Assembly: GCF_004342585.1 (NCBI RefSeq)
Contig: NZ_SLZQ01000004.1
Location: 186,001 to 250,000, forward strand
Reading direction: 5' to 3'
Length of the DNA: 64,000 nucleotides
DNA from: Paucimonas lemoignei
GTDB lineage: Bacteria; Pseudomonadota; Gammaproteobacteria; Burkholderiales; Burkholderiaceae_D
Shown piece after piece: positions 35,199 to 44,707 of this stretch (its first letter is position 1; each line of letters begins with the position of its first letter). A model generated the notes under the pieces. That model had not been told where the DNA came from and did not search any database. It saw only the letters and a program-made list of their open reading frames with translations. A program made the position numbers and the translations under genes.

Positions 35199-35828
35199 TT
35201 AAGCCTGGGACGGCACGCCGTCGAAGAAGTCGACTTCACCGGTTTCGAGCGAATACTCGGCGCCGACCACCAGCAAGCCATCGTTCTGGATCAATTGCTC
35301 GATGATTTCGGAGCCATGGCGCAGATGATTGGCCGAGGCGCGGATGTTGGCGCGCACGGCCTGGTGCACCAGCTCGTCATGCTGATGACGCAATTCCGTC
35401 TCCATCAATGGCGCCACCGACGGCCGCACGCGGTCGACGATCGCGCGCAAATTGCGCGACTGGTTTTCGGAAGGGCGCTGCAATTCTTCAATCGTGGATT
35501 TGATGGCGCCGCAATGGGAATGGCCAAGCACGACCACGAGCCTGGTATGGAACAGTTCCGCGGCAAATTCAACGCTGCCGATCTGCGACGGCGCGACGAT
35601 ATTGCCAGCCACGCGGATGACAAACAGGTCGCCCAGACCCTGATCGAAAATGATTTCAGCCGGGACGCGGGAATCGGAACAGCCGAGGATGATGGCAAAC
35701 GGTTCCTGCCCGGCGGTCAACTGGCTGCGGCGCGTCTGGCTGGACAGGGTGGCCATGCTTTTCACATCCGAGACGAAACGGTGATTCCCCTCGCGCAAAC
35801 GTTGTAGTGCTTCAATTGCTGAAATCAT
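35199..35828 (-). CDS. Beta-class carbonic anhydrase
   Basis: 209 residues. Zinc ligands are seen as Cys in LGCSDSRVPAE and as His and Cys in GHSHCGAIK; the Asp-Arg dyad of CSDSR is intact. The enzyme interconverts CO2 and bicarbonate, supplying bicarbonate to carboxylases. The ATG at 35828 gives the normal N-terminus (MISAIEALQRLREGNHRF); a longer frame would add a 32-residue basic tail unlike the family. The ribosome site is weak. Confidence 0.92.
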   Translation of the reverse strand: MISAIEALQRLREGNHRFVSDVKSMATLSSQTRRSQLTAGQEPFAIILGCSDSRVPAEIIFDQGLGDLFVIRVAGNIVAPSQIGSVEFAAELFHTRLVVVLGHSHCGAIKSTIEELQRPSENQSRNLRAIVDRVRPSVAPLMETELRHQHDELVHQAVRANIRASANHLRHGSEIIEQLIQNDGLLVVGAEYSLETGEVDFFDGVPSQA

Positions 35829-36040
35829 TGGAGTGTTACCCTTTCTTGTATGGTACGCGATGTTATCGCTGCGACGGGCTTTGCGGACGCGCATCGGCGT
35901 CGGGCACCTCGCCGCAAATAGCACGCTGGTAGTCGGTCGCAGCAGGTTACTTAAGTGGCTAACATTATAAAAGAAGCTCCGGTATGCCGTATGCGGATAG
36001 AAATATCCTGACTTGATGAATACGGCATCTACATTGAAGA

Positions 36041-37138
36041 ATGCAGCGCCTATTTTTCTGCAATCAGCCTATGCCAAGCTTACTGACCATGCAGGCACCT
36101 TGCACGGAATCATCCGAGGAAAATGTGCACCATACCCTCTCGCTGGTGATACCGCTGTATAACGAAGAGGGGAATGTCCTGGCGCTGGTCGATGCCGTGC
36201 AGGCGGCACTGCAGGATTCGCCCTGGCCATGGCAGCTGATCCTGGTGGATGACGGCAGCCACGACGGCACCCGGCGGCGCTTGCAGGAAGTGACGGCGCG
36301 TTTTCCCGGCCAAATCTGTGCCGTGCTGTTACGCCGCAACTTTGGCCAGACGGCGGCAATGCAAGCCGGCATCGATATGGCAAGCGGCAGCATCATCGTC
36401 ACCATGGATGGCGACTTGCAAAACAATCCCCAGGATATCCCGCGCATGGTAAAGCGCTTGCTGGACGAGGATCTCGACCTGCTGGCCGGCTGGCGCCAGA
36501 ACCGCCAGGACCACGTGTGGCTACGCAAGGTGCCGTCGTGGATCGCCAATTGCCTGATTGCCCGTGTCACCGGCATCAGGTTGCATGACTATGGCTGCTC
36601 GCTCAAGGTATTCCGCGCGTCGGTGATCAAGGGCGTGCGCCTGTACGGCGAGATGCATCGCTTCATTCCCACCTGGCTGGCGACGCGGACCGCGGCGGAG
36701 CGTATCCGCGAAGAGCCGGTCAGCCACTTTCCGCGCCTGCACGGCAAGTCGAAATACGGCTTGTCGCGCACGATCCGGGTCGTGCTCGACCTGATCGCGA
36801 TGTCATTCTTCATGCGCTTTCGCGCCAGGCCTGGGCACTTCTTCGGCTGGATCGGCCTGCTGTGCGGCCTGAGCGGCACGGCGGCGATGATTTATCTGGC
36901 ATACCTTAAAATTGTCTGTGCAGAGCAGATCGGCAACCGGCCGCTCCTGGTATTGGGTGCGATACTGCTCCTGACGGGCGTGCAATTCATCTGCACCGGC
37001 ATCGTGACCGAGATGCTGATGCGGACCTATTACGAGGCCTCGGACTCGCGCATCTACGTGATCCAGAAAATACTTGGCGGCCCTGCGGATGGCGCGCCAG
37101 CGAAGGCCGGACTGGCAGAGGAAAGGAATGTGCCATGA
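36041..37138 (+). CDS. Family 2 glycosyltransferase, polyisoprenyl-phosphate sugar type
   Basis: About 365 residues. The GT-A domain begins LSLVIPLYNEEGNVLALVDA, with VDDGSHDGT and the DXD motif in VTMDGDLQNNP. Two C-terminal membrane helices (near 265-290 and 305-330) match ArnC, DPM1 and FlmF-like enzymes that load a sugar onto undecaprenyl phosphate. The start is uncertain among ATGs at 36041, 36071 and 36089. Its end overlaps the next gene (ATGA), and a GT39 transferase follows, so a three-gene module that makes and then transfers a lipid-linked sugar is likely. The sugar is unknown. Confidence 0.87.
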   Translation: MQRLFFCNQPMPSLLTMQAPCTESSEENVHHTLSLVIPLYNEEGNVLALVDAVQAALQDSPWPWQLILVDDGSHDGTRRRLQEVTARFPGQICAVLLRRNFGQTAAMQAGIDMASGSIIVTMDGDLQNNPQDIPRMVKRLLDEDLDLLAGWRQNRQDHVWLRKVPSWIANCLIARVTGIRLHDYGCSLKVFRASVIKGVRLYGEMHRFIPTWLATRTAAERIREEPVSHFPRLHGKSKYGLSRTIRVVLDLIAMSFFMRFRARPGHFFGWIGLLCGLSGTAAMIYLAYLKIVCAEQIGNRPLLVLGAILLLTGVQFICTGIVTEMLMRTYYEASDSRIYVIQKILGGPADGAPAKAGLAEERNVP

Positions 37139-37422
37139 GCACGGAAAGCTGGTGGTTGCTGGTCGGCCTGCTTGGCCAGGGCTTGTTCATGATGCGCTTC
37201 GTGATCCAGTGGATTCACAGCGAGCGGCAGCGCAAGAGCGTGGTGCCGCTATCGTTCTGGTATTTCAGCATCCTGGGCGGGCTGACGCTGCTCGTTTACT
37301 CGATTTATCGCAAGGATCCCGTCTTTATCCTTGGCCAGGTGCTCGGTATCGGGATTTATTTGCGTAACCTTGCCTTGATCCGTTCCGCCAAAACATCCGG
37401 CGCCAATTCCGAAGCCACCTGA
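37135..37422 (+). CDS. LAB_N (lipid-A-disaccharide synthase N-terminal) domain membrane protein
   Basis: 95 residues with three membrane helices. WLLVGLLGQGLFMMRFVIQW, IHSERQRKSVVPLSFWYFSI and GQVLGIGIYLRNL match the small LAB_N family, named for a domain fused to LpxB in some bacteria. Stand-alone members sit with GT2 and ArnT-like genes; their biochemical role is not established. It starts within the last codons of the GT2 gene, implying coupling. Confidence 0.88.
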   Translation: MSTESWWLLVGLLGQGLFMMRFVIQWIHSERQRKSVVPLSFWYFSILGGLTLLVYSIYRKDPVFILGQVLGIGIYLRNLALIRSAKTSGANSEAT

Positions 37423-37457
37423 TCCGCCATCCCGGGCTACAGGAGCATGCATCCTCG

Positions 37458-39176
37458 ATGAATCCCACTGCCTCGCCCTCTTCTTTGCACGCCGGCGAGC
37501 CGTCGGCGGTGGCCTTCTCCGGTTCCCGGCGCTTGTGTCGCCTGCTGGCCTGGCTGCTGCTGGCTGCGTGTTGCGCCTTGTGGTGTTACGTGCTCGGCGC
37601 GCGGACGCTGATTCCCACCGACGAAAGCCGTTATGCCGAAATCGCGCGCGAGATGACGGCCAGCGGCGACTTTATTTCGCAACGCCTCAATGGCATCCAG
37701 TATTACGGCAAGCCGCCGCTGCAGGCATGGATGACTGCGCTCACCTTCCAGGCATTTGGCCTGGGCGAATGGCAGGCGCGCTTGTGGACCGGCCTGTGCG
37801 GCCTGTTCGGGATTGCCATGGTCACGTACACGGGCTGGCGCCTGTTCGGCAGGCGCGCGGGCCTGTTCAACGGCCTCGTGCTGGCGTCGAGTCTGTACTG
37901 GATCGCCGCCGGCCACATCAGTTCGCTCGACATGGGCTTGGCGGCCATGATGACCCTGGCGCTGTGCGCGCTGCTGCTGGCGCAACGCGATGATGCCAGT
38001 GATGGCGAGCGGCGCAACTACATGCTGCTGTGCTGGGCCGGGCTGGGGCTGGCGATGATGTCGAAGGGCTTGATTGGCGTAGTGCTGCCGGGTGCGGTGC
38101 TGGTAGTGTACGCGCTCCTGACGCGTGACTTCGCCATCTGGAAGAGGCTGCATGTCATTGCGGGGCTGCCGGTATTTTTTGCCATCACCCTGCAATGGTT
38201 CGTGGCGATGTCGGTGCGCAATCCTGAATTCCTCCATTTCTTTTTCATCCGCGAGCATTTCCAGCGCTTTTCCAGCAATGTGCATTTGCGGCAAGCACCC
38301 TGGCATTATTACCTGCCCTATCTGTTGGGCGGTGTGCTGCCATGGCTGGGGGTATGCCTGCAAAGCCTGCGGGCGGGATGGGGCAAAGCAGCCGGCAGGT
38401 TCCAGCCAGATAAGTTGCTGCTGGTATGGGCGGTTTTTATTTTCTGCTTTTTCAGCATCGCAAAGGGCAAGCTTCCCTCGTATATCCTGCCGGTTTTCCC
38501 GGCAATCGCGATGCTGATAGGCCATTACCTCGACAAGGCGCCGCGCCGCGATTTCATCATCGCTGCGGCGTTGACTGTCGTCGTGGGCGTTGTCATGCTA
38601 GGCATGGCCTGGCATTTCCCCAGGCGGCGCGATCCGGCCGAAGTCGCGCTGTATCACGCTTACGTGCCCTGGATCGTCGTTGCGGGTATGTCGATGCTGA
38701 CCGGCGGGATACTGGCGATTCGCTTGTCGGCGAAGATGCGCACGGCGGCGGTTGTGAGCATCGCGCTGGCAGGCTTCGTCAGCGGACACGCGCTGCTGCT
38801 CGGGCATGAACCGTTTGGCCGCAACAAGGCCGGACTGGAGCACCTTGATGAGATCAGCGCGGAAATCGGCCCGGATACCGCGATCTATTCCGTCGGCGCC
38901 TATGAATATTCCCTGCCCTTTTACCTGCGCCGCACCATGACCATGGTTGAGCATGCGGAAGATGGCATGGTGCTGGGCTTGCAGAAGGAACCGCAGTTGT
39001 GGATTCCGCAGCGTGAAGATTTTGTGCGTGAGTGGATGAAGAAGCGCTCAGCCGGGAACAAGGCCATCGCTGTCATGCGCCCGGACATTCATGCGCAATT
39101 GCAGAAGGATGGCGTGCCAATGCGGGTGATCGCCAGGGATGCGCGCCGCATCGTCGTTGCCAACGATGCGCGCTGA
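37458..39176 (+). CDS. ArnT-like family 39 glycosyltransferase
   Basis: 572 residues with about 11-13 membrane helices. The first periplasmic loop has TDESRYAEIAREMTASGDFI, with the acidic catalytic pair, then YYGKPPLQAWMTA, which is typical of GT39 transferases that move a sugar from undecaprenyl phosphate to lipid A or other acceptors on the periplasmic side. A soluble C-terminal domain of about 130 residues follows. AGGAG lies 12 bases upstream of the ATG. With GT2 and LAB_N it forms one operon. Acceptor and sugar cannot be deduced. Confidence 0.88.
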   Translation: MNPTASPSSLHAGEPSAVAFSGSRRLCRLLAWLLLAACCALWCYVLGARTLIPTDESRYAEIAREMTASGDFISQRLNGIQYYGKPPLQAWMTALTFQAFGLGEWQARLWTGLCGLFGIAMVTYTGWRLFGRRAGLFNGLVLASSLYWIAAGHISSLDMGLAAMMTLALCALLLAQRDDASDGERRNYMLLCWAGLGLAMMSKGLIGVVLPGAVLVVYALLTRDFAIWKRLHVIAGLPVFFAITLQWFVAMSVRNPEFLHFFFIREHFQRFSSNVHLRQAPWHYYLPYLLGGVLPWLGVCLQSLRAGWGKAAGRFQPDKLLLVWAVFIFCFFSIAKGKLPSYILPVFPAIAMLIGHYLDKAPRRDFIIAAALTVVVGVVMLGMAWHFPRRRDPAEVALYHAYVPWIVVAGMSMLTGGILAIRLSAKMRTAAVVSIALAGFVSGHALLLGHEPFGRNKAGLEHLDEISAEIGPDTAIYSVGAYEYSLPFYLRRTMTMVEHAEDGMVLGLQKEPQLWIPQREDFVREWMKKRSAGNKAIAVMRPDIHAQLQKDGVPMRVIARDARRIVVANDAR

Positions 39177-39205
39177 GTGAAAAATCACCTCAGGTTTTTG
39201 CAGGC

Positions 39206-39239
39206 TGACCGATGCGCTGATTCGTGCACATCGGTCAGG
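39206..39239. terminator. Hairpin between convergent GT39 gene and bioB, no U tract
   Basis: CTGACCGATG and CATCGGTCAG pair perfectly over 10 bp with a 14-base loop. No T run lies directly beyond either arm. Its CCGATGCGC...ACATCGG core resembles the hairpin at 31301. Confidence 0.45.
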
Positions 39240-39256
39240 TATTGCTTAGTTCTCGC

Positions 39257-40282
39257 TTAATTATCGATTTCGCAGCGCGCATCGACAGCGGTGCCGCGCG
39301 CCTTCATGCCGAGCTTGTCGAGCAAGGCGCGGTCTTCATCGATATCCGGGTTACCGGTGGTGAGCAGCTTTTCGCCATAGAAGATCGAATTGGCGCCGGC
39401 AACGAAGCACAGGGCTTGCACCGCTTCGCCCATCTGGCGGCGACCTGCCGACAAGCGCACGCGCGCCTTCGGCATGGTGATGCGCGCCACGGCAATGGTG
39501 CGTACGAATTCGAGCGGGTCGAGCGGCTCGGTGCCATGCAACGGCGTGCCTTCCACCTGCACCAGGTTATTCACGGGCACCGATTCCGGGTACGGTTCCA
39601 TGTTGGCCAGTTGCGCAATCAAGCCGGCGCGCTGGCGGCGCGATTCGCCCATGCCGACGATGCCGCCGCTGCATACCTTGATGCCGGCGCCGCGCACGCG
39701 TTCCAGGGTATCCAGCCGGTCCTGGTAGTCGCGGGTGGAAATGATATTGCCGTAGAATTCCGGCGCGGTATCGAGATTATGGTTGTAGTAATCCAGGCCG
39801 GCATTACGCAGGCGATCGACCTGGTTTTCATTCAGCATGCCCAAGGTGCAGCAGGTTTCCAGACCGAGGGCCTTCACTTCGCGCACCATCTCTTCGACCT
39901 TTTCCATGTCGCGGTCTTTCGGCTCGCGCCATGCCGCGCCCATGCAGAAACGGTTGGCGCCATGCGCCTTGGCTTCGCGGGCTGCTTCCAGCACGGTTTC
40001 CAGGGGCAGGATTTTTTGCGCTTCCACGCCGGTATCGTAGCGCGCCGCCTGCGGGCAATAGCCGCAGTCTTCGGAGCAGCCGCCGGTCTTGATCGACAAA
40101 AGCGTGGCCAGTTCCACTTCGGTCGGGTTGAAGTGTTCGCGATGCACTTGCTGCGCGCGATAGAGCAGCTCGGTAAACGGCAAGTCGAACAGCGCGACGA
40201 TTTCATCCACCGGCCACTTCTCGGCCACGACAGGCTCCACGGGCGCGGGAGCAGGATGGAACACCAGAGTTTGCGACGACAT
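39257..40282 (-). CDS. bioB: Biotin synthase BioB
   Basis: 341 residues, a radical-SAM enzyme that inserts sulfur into dethiobiotin. The SAM-binding cluster motif CxxxCxxC is seen as [29 protein letters not shown] and [20 protein letters not shown] are strong family signatures. The [2Fe-2S] ligands are plausible in the TCCTLGML and [16 protein letters not shown] regions. The ATG at 40282 is preceded by AAAAGGA; a TTG two codons earlier is possible. It is last in the bioA-F-D-B order and separated from bioD by an 86-base gap with a strong hairpin. Confidence 0.95.
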   Translation of the reverse strand: MSSQTLVFHPAPAPVEPVVAEKWPVDEIVALFDLPFTELLYRAQQVHREHFNPTEVELATLLSIKTGGCSEDCGYCPQAARYDTGVEAQKILPLETVLEAAREAKAHGANRFCMGAAWREPKDRDMEKVEEMVREVKALGLETCCTLGMLNENQVDRLRNAGLDYYNHNLDTAPEFYGNIISTRDYQDRLDTLERVRGAGIKVCSGGIVGMGESRRQRAGLIAQLANMEPYPESVPVNNLVQVEGTPLHGTEPLDPLEFVRTIAVARITMPKARVRLSAGRRQMGEAVQALCFVAGANSIFYGEKLLTTGNPDIDEDRALLDKLGMKARGTAVDARCEIDN

Positions 40283-40306
40283 AAACAAGCATCCTTTTCA
40301 GGCAGC

Positions 40307-40337
40307 GGCTGTAGCCTAGGCAATGCAGGCTACAGCC
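40307..40337 (-). other. Intercistronic hairpin between bioD and bioB
   Basis: GGCTGTAGCCT and AGGCTACAGCC form a perfect 11-bp stem with a 9-base loop in the transcribed spacer 25 bases ahead of the bioB start. No T run follows in the direction of transcription. It could set relative bioB expression by processing or stabilisation. Confidence 0.5.
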
Positions 40338-40368
40338 CCGGGTTAAATAAATACTTTCACAATCACGG

Positions 40369-41085
40369 TCAGGCAGAGCGCGGCGCGCGCTGCACCGGCC
40401 AGCCGGGCAATACCGAGAAATCCAAATGACTCGCAGCAGCCGCCGGCAACGCCGACGGCAGGCGTGGAATGCAGCCCAACAGCGGCGCCTCCAGGCGCGC
40501 ACTCAGCGATTCGACATTGGCGATGCCATGCTGCATCCCCAGGTCCACCACGTTGCCGATCCAGCCCACCAGCTTCAAGCCGCGTGCCGCGATGGCTTCG
40601 GCAGTCAGCAAGGCATGGTTGATGCAGCCCAGGCGCAGCCCGACGACCATAATCACCGGCAATCCAAGCTGTTGCGCCAGATCGGCAGTATCGTAATTAT
40701 CGGTCAGGGGCACGCGGAAACCGCCGACGCCTTCGACAACCACGGCATCCGCCATGCCGGCTACGCGATCATAGCAGGCCAAGATGCGCTGCGGGTCGAT
40801 TTCGACGTTTTCCAGGGCGGCGGCGATATGCGGCGAAGCCGGCTCGCGCAGCAAATAGGGAGTCGCCAGTTCTGGCGGCAAGGACACCGAGGCAGCGGCG
40901 GCAATGGCATCGGCATCGGTGTTATGCCAGGCGCCATCCCGCTGCACGGCGCCGGCGGCGACCGGCTTCATGCCGGCGGCACGGATGCCATTTTCCGCCA
41001 GCACGTGCAGCATGGTGGCGGAAACCAGGGTCTTGCCGATATCGGTATCGGTACCGGTGACGAAGTATGCGCAGGATGCAGTCAT
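40369..41085 (-). CDS. bioD: Dethiobiotin synthetase BioD
   Basis: 238 residues. The P-loop GTDTDIGKTLVSA, MKPVAAGA and VVEGVGGFRVPLTD identify BioD, the ATP-dependent carboxylase that closes the ureido ring of DAPA. Its start lies 1 base after the bioF stop, so the genes are tightly linked. Confidence 0.95.
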   Translation of the reverse strand: MTASCAYFVTGTDTDIGKTLVSATMLHVLAENGIRAAGMKPVAAGAVQRDGAWHNTDADAIAAAASVSLPPELATPYLLREPASPHIAAALENVEIDPQRILACYDRVAGMADAVVVEGVGGFRVPLTDNYDTADLAQQLGLPVIMVVGLRLGCINHALLTAEAIAARGLKLVGWIGNVVDLGMQHGIANVESLSARLEAPLLGCIPRLPSALPAAAASHLDFSVLPGWPVQRAPRSA

Positions 41086-41086
41086 G

Positions 41087-42262
41087 TCATGTCTCCAGGT
41101 TGTTAAGGGCTTGGGCCAGTTGATCCACTTGTTCTGCAGTGTGCGAAGCCGACACCGTCACGCGCAATCGCGCGGTGTTCGCCGGCACGGTGGGCGGACG
41201 GATCGCCGGCACCCACAAGCCTTGCTCATGCAATGCGGCGGCGACATCCAAGGCTTCCTGATTCGGGCCGATCACCACCGGCTGGATCGCCGTAATCGAT
41301 GGCAGCCGTTGCCAGCGTTTGAGTTTAAGCGTCGCATCGAACCGGCCGATCAAGGCTTGCAGGTGAGCGCGGCGTGCCAGGCCTTCCGGGCCGGCGATGA
41401 TATCCACGCTGGTCAGCAAGGCATGCGCCAGCGCCGGCGCGGCGGCCGTGGTGTAGATGTAGGGCCGGGCACGCTGCACCAGCCATTCGACTACCGTCTC
41501 ATGCGCCGCCACGAAGGCGCCGCCGACGCCGGCAGCCTTGCCCAGCGTGCCCATGTAGACCAGGTTGGGAGAACGCAGCTTGAAATGTTCCAGGGCGCCG
41601 CGACCGTGCTCGCCCAGCACGCCGAAACCATGGGCGTCATCAACCACGAGCCAGGCGTCATGGCGCTCGCAAAGCGCCAGCAATTGCGGCAGCGGGGCGA
41701 TATCGCCATCCATGCTGAAGACGCTATCGGTCACCACCAGCTTGGTCTTGGCACCGCTTGCGGCAAGCAGGTTTTCCAGCGCCGCCACATCGCCGTGCGG
41801 ATACACCTGCACCTGCGCGCGCGCCAGACGGCAGCCATCGATCAGCGAGGCATGATTCAAGCCCTCGGAAAAGATTACGGCATCGGCGCCGCCAAGCGCT
41901 GACAGCAGCGCCAGATTCGCCATGTAACCGGTGCAGAAATACACCGCGCGCGGCCGTTCCAGATGCAGCGCCATGAAGTGCGCCAGCTTGTCTTCCAGTT
42001 GCGCATGGGCGCGGCTGTGGCCGCTGACCAGGTGCGAGGCGCCACTGCCGGCGCCGTACAGGCGGGCACCTTCGCGCAGCGCTTCGACCACTTCCGGATG
42101 CGCCGCCAGGCCCAGGTAATCGTTGCTGCAAAATGCCAGCATGTCGCGGCCATCGACGGCGACGCGCGGCGCGCAGGCGGTGTCGGCGGTGCGGCGGCGG
42201 CGCTGCAGGCTTTGCTCGCGCAATTGCTGCAAGCCCAGCTCCAAGTCGTCCAGCAGCTTCAT
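41087..42262 (-). CDS. bioF: 8-amino-7-oxononanoate synthase BioF
   Basis: 391 residues, a PLP enzyme that condenses pimeloyl-ACP or -CoA with L-alanine. The PLP lysine lies in [16 protein letters not shown], and [15 protein letters not shown] is a family signature. Its ATG overlaps the bioA stop. No bioC, bioH or bioZ gene appears in the window, so pimelate supply is encoded elsewhere. Confidence 0.95.
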   Translation of the reverse strand: MKLLDDLELGLQQLREQSLQRRRRTADTACAPRVAVDGRDMLAFCSNDYLGLAAHPEVVEALREGARLYGAGSGASHLVSGHSRAHAQLEDKLAHFMALHLERPRAVYFCTGYMANLALLSALGGADAVIFSEGLNHASLIDGCRLARAQVQVYPHGDVAALENLLAASGAKTKLVVTDSVFSMDGDIAPLPQLLALCERHDAWLVVDDAHGFGVLGEHGRGALEHFKLRSPNLVYMGTLGKAAGVGGAFVAAHETVVEWLVQRARPYIYTTAAAPALAHALLTSVDIIAGPEGLARRAHLQALIGRFDATLKLKRWQRLPSITAIQPVVIGPNQEALDVAAALHEQGLWVPAIRPPTVPANTARLRVTVSASHTAEQVDQLAQALNNLET

Positions 42263-43599
42263 GGCGCGATCACCTTGTCAAAGACGGTGCGCGTGCGCTC
42301 GGCGAGCAACTGCAGTTCCTCGTCATCGAGGATATATGGCGGCATGAGATAGACGGTCGTGCCGATCGGGCGCAGCAGCAATTCATGTTCGAGCGCAGTC
42401 GTGAAGTAGCGGCGCGAGAATGTCCCGGCATGCTCGGGATTCTGGATCGCGGCATCGAACGCCCAGATCATGCCGCGTTGGCGGAAGTGGCGTACCTGCG
42501 GGTGTGCTGCCAACGGCGCCAGCGCCTCGGACAGGCGCGCCGCCTTGGCGCGGTTGCGCTTCAGTACATCGCCTTCCTCGAAAATTTCCAGCGTCGCCAG
42601 CGCCGCACGGCAAGCCAGCGGGTTGCCGGTAAACGAGTGCGAATGCAAAAAGCCGCGCGTGACATCGCGGTCGTAAAAGGCCTGGTACACCGTGTCGGTC
42701 GTCATCACCAGCGACAGCGGCAGATAACCGCCGCTGATGCCCTTGGAGAGGGTGAGAAAATCCGGCCAGATGCCGGCTTGTTCGCAGGCGAAATACGTGC
42801 CGGTACGGCCATTGCCGACGGCAATCTCGTCGGCAATCAGGTGCACGCCATAGCGATCGCACAGTGCTCGTACCTGTTTCAGGTAAGCCGGATCATGCAT
42901 GGCCATGCCGGTGGCGCATTGCACCAGCGGCTCGACGATCACGGCAGCGATGTATTGCGAGCGTTCCTGCAGCAAGCGCTCCAGTTCGCCGGCGGCGCGC
43001 AGCGCGACATCCGCCGCCGTTTCGCCTTCCTGCGCCAGGCGCGCATCGGGGCTGGCAACGACATGCACATTCCGCAGCAGGCTGCCGTAGGCTTCGCGAA
43101 ATAGCGGCACATCCGTCACCGCCAGGGCGCCGAGCGTCTCGCCGTGATAACTGTTTTTCAAGCACACGAATTCGCGCTTGTCCGACTGCCCGGCATTGCG
43201 CCAGGCATGCGCGCTCATCTTCAAGGCGATCTCGACTGCGGATGCGCCGTCGGAAGCGTAAAAGCAATGTCCCAGCGCCTGACCGGTCAACTCGGCCAAC
43301 TTTTCCGACAGGCGGATCACCGGCTCGTGAGTGAAGCCCGCCAGCATGGCGTGTTCGAGCTTGTCGAGCTGATCCTTCAGGGCGGCATTGATGCGCGGAT
43401 TGGCATGGCCGAAAAGATTCACCCACCACGAGCTGATGGCATCCATGTAACGCCGGCCATCGGCATCGTACAGCCAGGCGCCCTGGCCGCGTTCCACGGG
43501 GATGAGCGGCACGGTTTCATGGTGTTGCATTTGCGTGCAGGGATGCCAGACGCTTTTCAAGCTCCGCGCCATCCATTCCGCTTGCTGATTCTGTTTCAA
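42259..43599 (-). CDS. bioA: Adenosylmethionine-8-amino-7-oxononanoate aminotransferase BioA
   Basis: 446 residues, a class III PLP aminotransferase that uses SAM as amino donor to make DAPA. The PLP lysine is in [20 protein letters not shown], and [16 protein letters not shown] is the usual BioA N-terminal signature. It starts with TTG, and GGAG lies 7 bases upstream; an ATG 9 codons later is less well placed. An enoyl-CoA hydratase-like gene ends 12 bases before it, possibly in the same transcript. Confidence 0.93.
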   Translation of the reverse strand: MKQNQQAEWMARSLKSVWHPCTQMQHHETVPLIPVERGQGAWLYDADGRRYMDAISSWWVNLFGHANPRINAALKDQLDKLEHAMLAGFTHEPVIRLSEKLAELTGQALGHCFYASDGASAVEIALKMSAHAWRNAGQSDKREFVCLKNSYHGETLGALAVTDVPLFREAYGSLLRNVHVVASPDARLAQEGETAADVALRAAGELERLLQERSQYIAAVIVEPLVQCATGMAMHDPAYLKQVRALCDRYGVHLIADEIAVGNGRTGTYFACEQAGIWPDFLTLSKGISGGYLPLSLVMTTDTVYQAFYDRDVTRGFLHSHSFTGNPLACRAALATLEIFEEGDVLKRNRAKAARLSEALAPLAAHPQVRHFRQRGMIWAFDAAIQNPEHAGTFSRRYFTTALEHELLLRPIGTTVYLMPPYILDDEELQLLAERTRTVFDKVIAP

Positions 43600-43611
43600 A
43601 ATTTGACTCCG

Positions 43612-44283
43612 TCAAACTGCCTGATCCGGCTGGCGCGATGCCAACTGGCGTAATAACTGCCGGCGCCGGGCCAGCGCTTGCGGCTCTGTTCGCAACAGCG
43701 CGCCGACCATGATTTGCAGGCGTTCGTCCAGCGCATCCGCCGCCACCACCTCATGCACGAGGCCGAGTTGCCTGGCGTCGAAGGCGGAAAAGCGCTCGCC
43801 GGTTAAAAAATAACGCTGCACCGCGCGCGCCGGCATCGTTCGGGCCAGCCAGGAAAGCATGGCCTCCGCAGGCTCGCTTGCGTCATGCATGCTGAAGCTG
43901 GCCTGGCCTGCCGCCAGCACGATATCGCAGGCGGCAACAAGCGCCATTCCCACGCCATGGCAATCGCCCTGCACACTCGCCACGACCGGCACACGGCAGG
44001 CATGAATGGTATCGAGCAATGCCGCTATCGCCGCCGCCTCCGGCCGGCCGGGATTGGTAACATGCCCAGGATTTTCATCCGACGCGACGCCGGCACAAAA
44101 TACCGGTCCACGCGCGGCCAGCACGATGGCACGCAACGATGGCGCGATATTGAGTTCGCCGAACACGGCGGACAATTCATCGAGCATCGTGGCATCGATG
44201 GCATTGCCATGTCCCGGACGATTCAGCCATACCGTCGCCAGGCTGCCGCCACCATGCTCGATGTCCACTGTGCGATATGCCAT
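43612..44283 (-). CDS. Enoyl-CoA hydratase/isomerase-like protein (crotonase fold)
   Basis: 223 residues, shorter than the usual 255-265. The oxyanion segments are visible as VFCAGVASDE and GDCHGVGMALVAACDIV. The part that normally supplies the catalytic glutamates (as in LPEVKLGLIPGAG) is replaced by FSMHDASEPAEAMLSWLART, so ordinary hydratase activity is doubtful. GAGG precedes the ATG, 7 bases past the end of the upstream YchJ-like gene. It sits 12 bases ahead of bioA. The substrate is unknown, and a link to biotin precursor metabolism is speculative. Confidence 0.72.
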   Translation of the reverse strand: MAYRTVDIEHGGGSLATVWLNRPGHGNAIDATMLDELSAVFGELNIAPSLRAIVLAARGPVFCAGVASDENPGHVTNPGRPEAAAIAALLDTIHACRVPVVASVQGDCHGVGMALVAACDIVLAAGQASFSMHDASEPAEAMLSWLARTMPARAVQRYFLTGERFSAFDARQLGLVHEVVAADALDERLQIMVGALLRTEPQALARRRQLLRQLASRQPDQAV

Positions 44284-44290
44284 GCCAGCC

Positions 44291-44689
44291 TCAGGCGTCG
44301 TTGGGAAAACTGCCATCGACGTAATACCAGCGGCCATCCTCGCGGAGGAAGCGGCTGATCTCGTGCATGCGGTGCGCCCGTCCGCCCACCTTGTAGCGGG
44401 CGACGAATTCCACCGTCGCCTCGTCGCCTGATGGAACATGGCGGCGCACGTCCAATCCCAGCCATTTCATGCCAGGCTCGTTCGATACCAGCACGCCGTC
44501 CGGCAGCGTGCGCGGGTACCAGGTGGCGCGCACGTATGCTTCATTGCCCAAGGTGTAAGCGGTATAGCGCGAGCGCATCAATTGCTCGGCGGTCTGCGCG
44601 ATTTGTCCCTGGTCGAGAAAGCGCCCGCAGCATGTCGCATACTCGCCGCCACCGCAGGGACACTTGCCGGATTCACTGGTGCGCGCCAT
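44291..44689 (-). CDS. YchJ/UPF0225 family SEC-C-type protein
   Basis: 132 residues. The N-terminal Cys-rich zinc motif CPCGGGEYATCCG is followed by the YchJ core (QLMRSRYTAYTLGNEAYVRA, MKWLGLDV, EFVARYKVGGRAHRMHEISR). The family is widespread and uncharacterised; zinc binding is likely. The gene is 17 bases from its upstream neighbour and 7 bases from the next start, fitting an operon. Confidence 0.88.
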   Translation of the reverse strand: MARTSESGKCPCGGGEYATCCGRFLDQGQIAQTAEQLMRSRYTAYTLGNEAYVRATWYPRTLPDGVLVSNEPGMKWLGLDVRRHVPSGDEATVEFVARYKVGGRAHRMHEISRFLREDGRWYYVDGSFPNDA

Positions 44690-44707
44690 GGCTTCGTTCA
44701 GCCTTCC

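Noticed and set aside
37703-38525. Antisense frames within the GT39 gene
   Set aside because: GT39 membrane helices and the acidic loop motif are clear on the forward strand.
39224-40429. 401-codon open frame antisense to bioB
   Set aside because: bioB is unmistakable; the antisense frame is a shadow.
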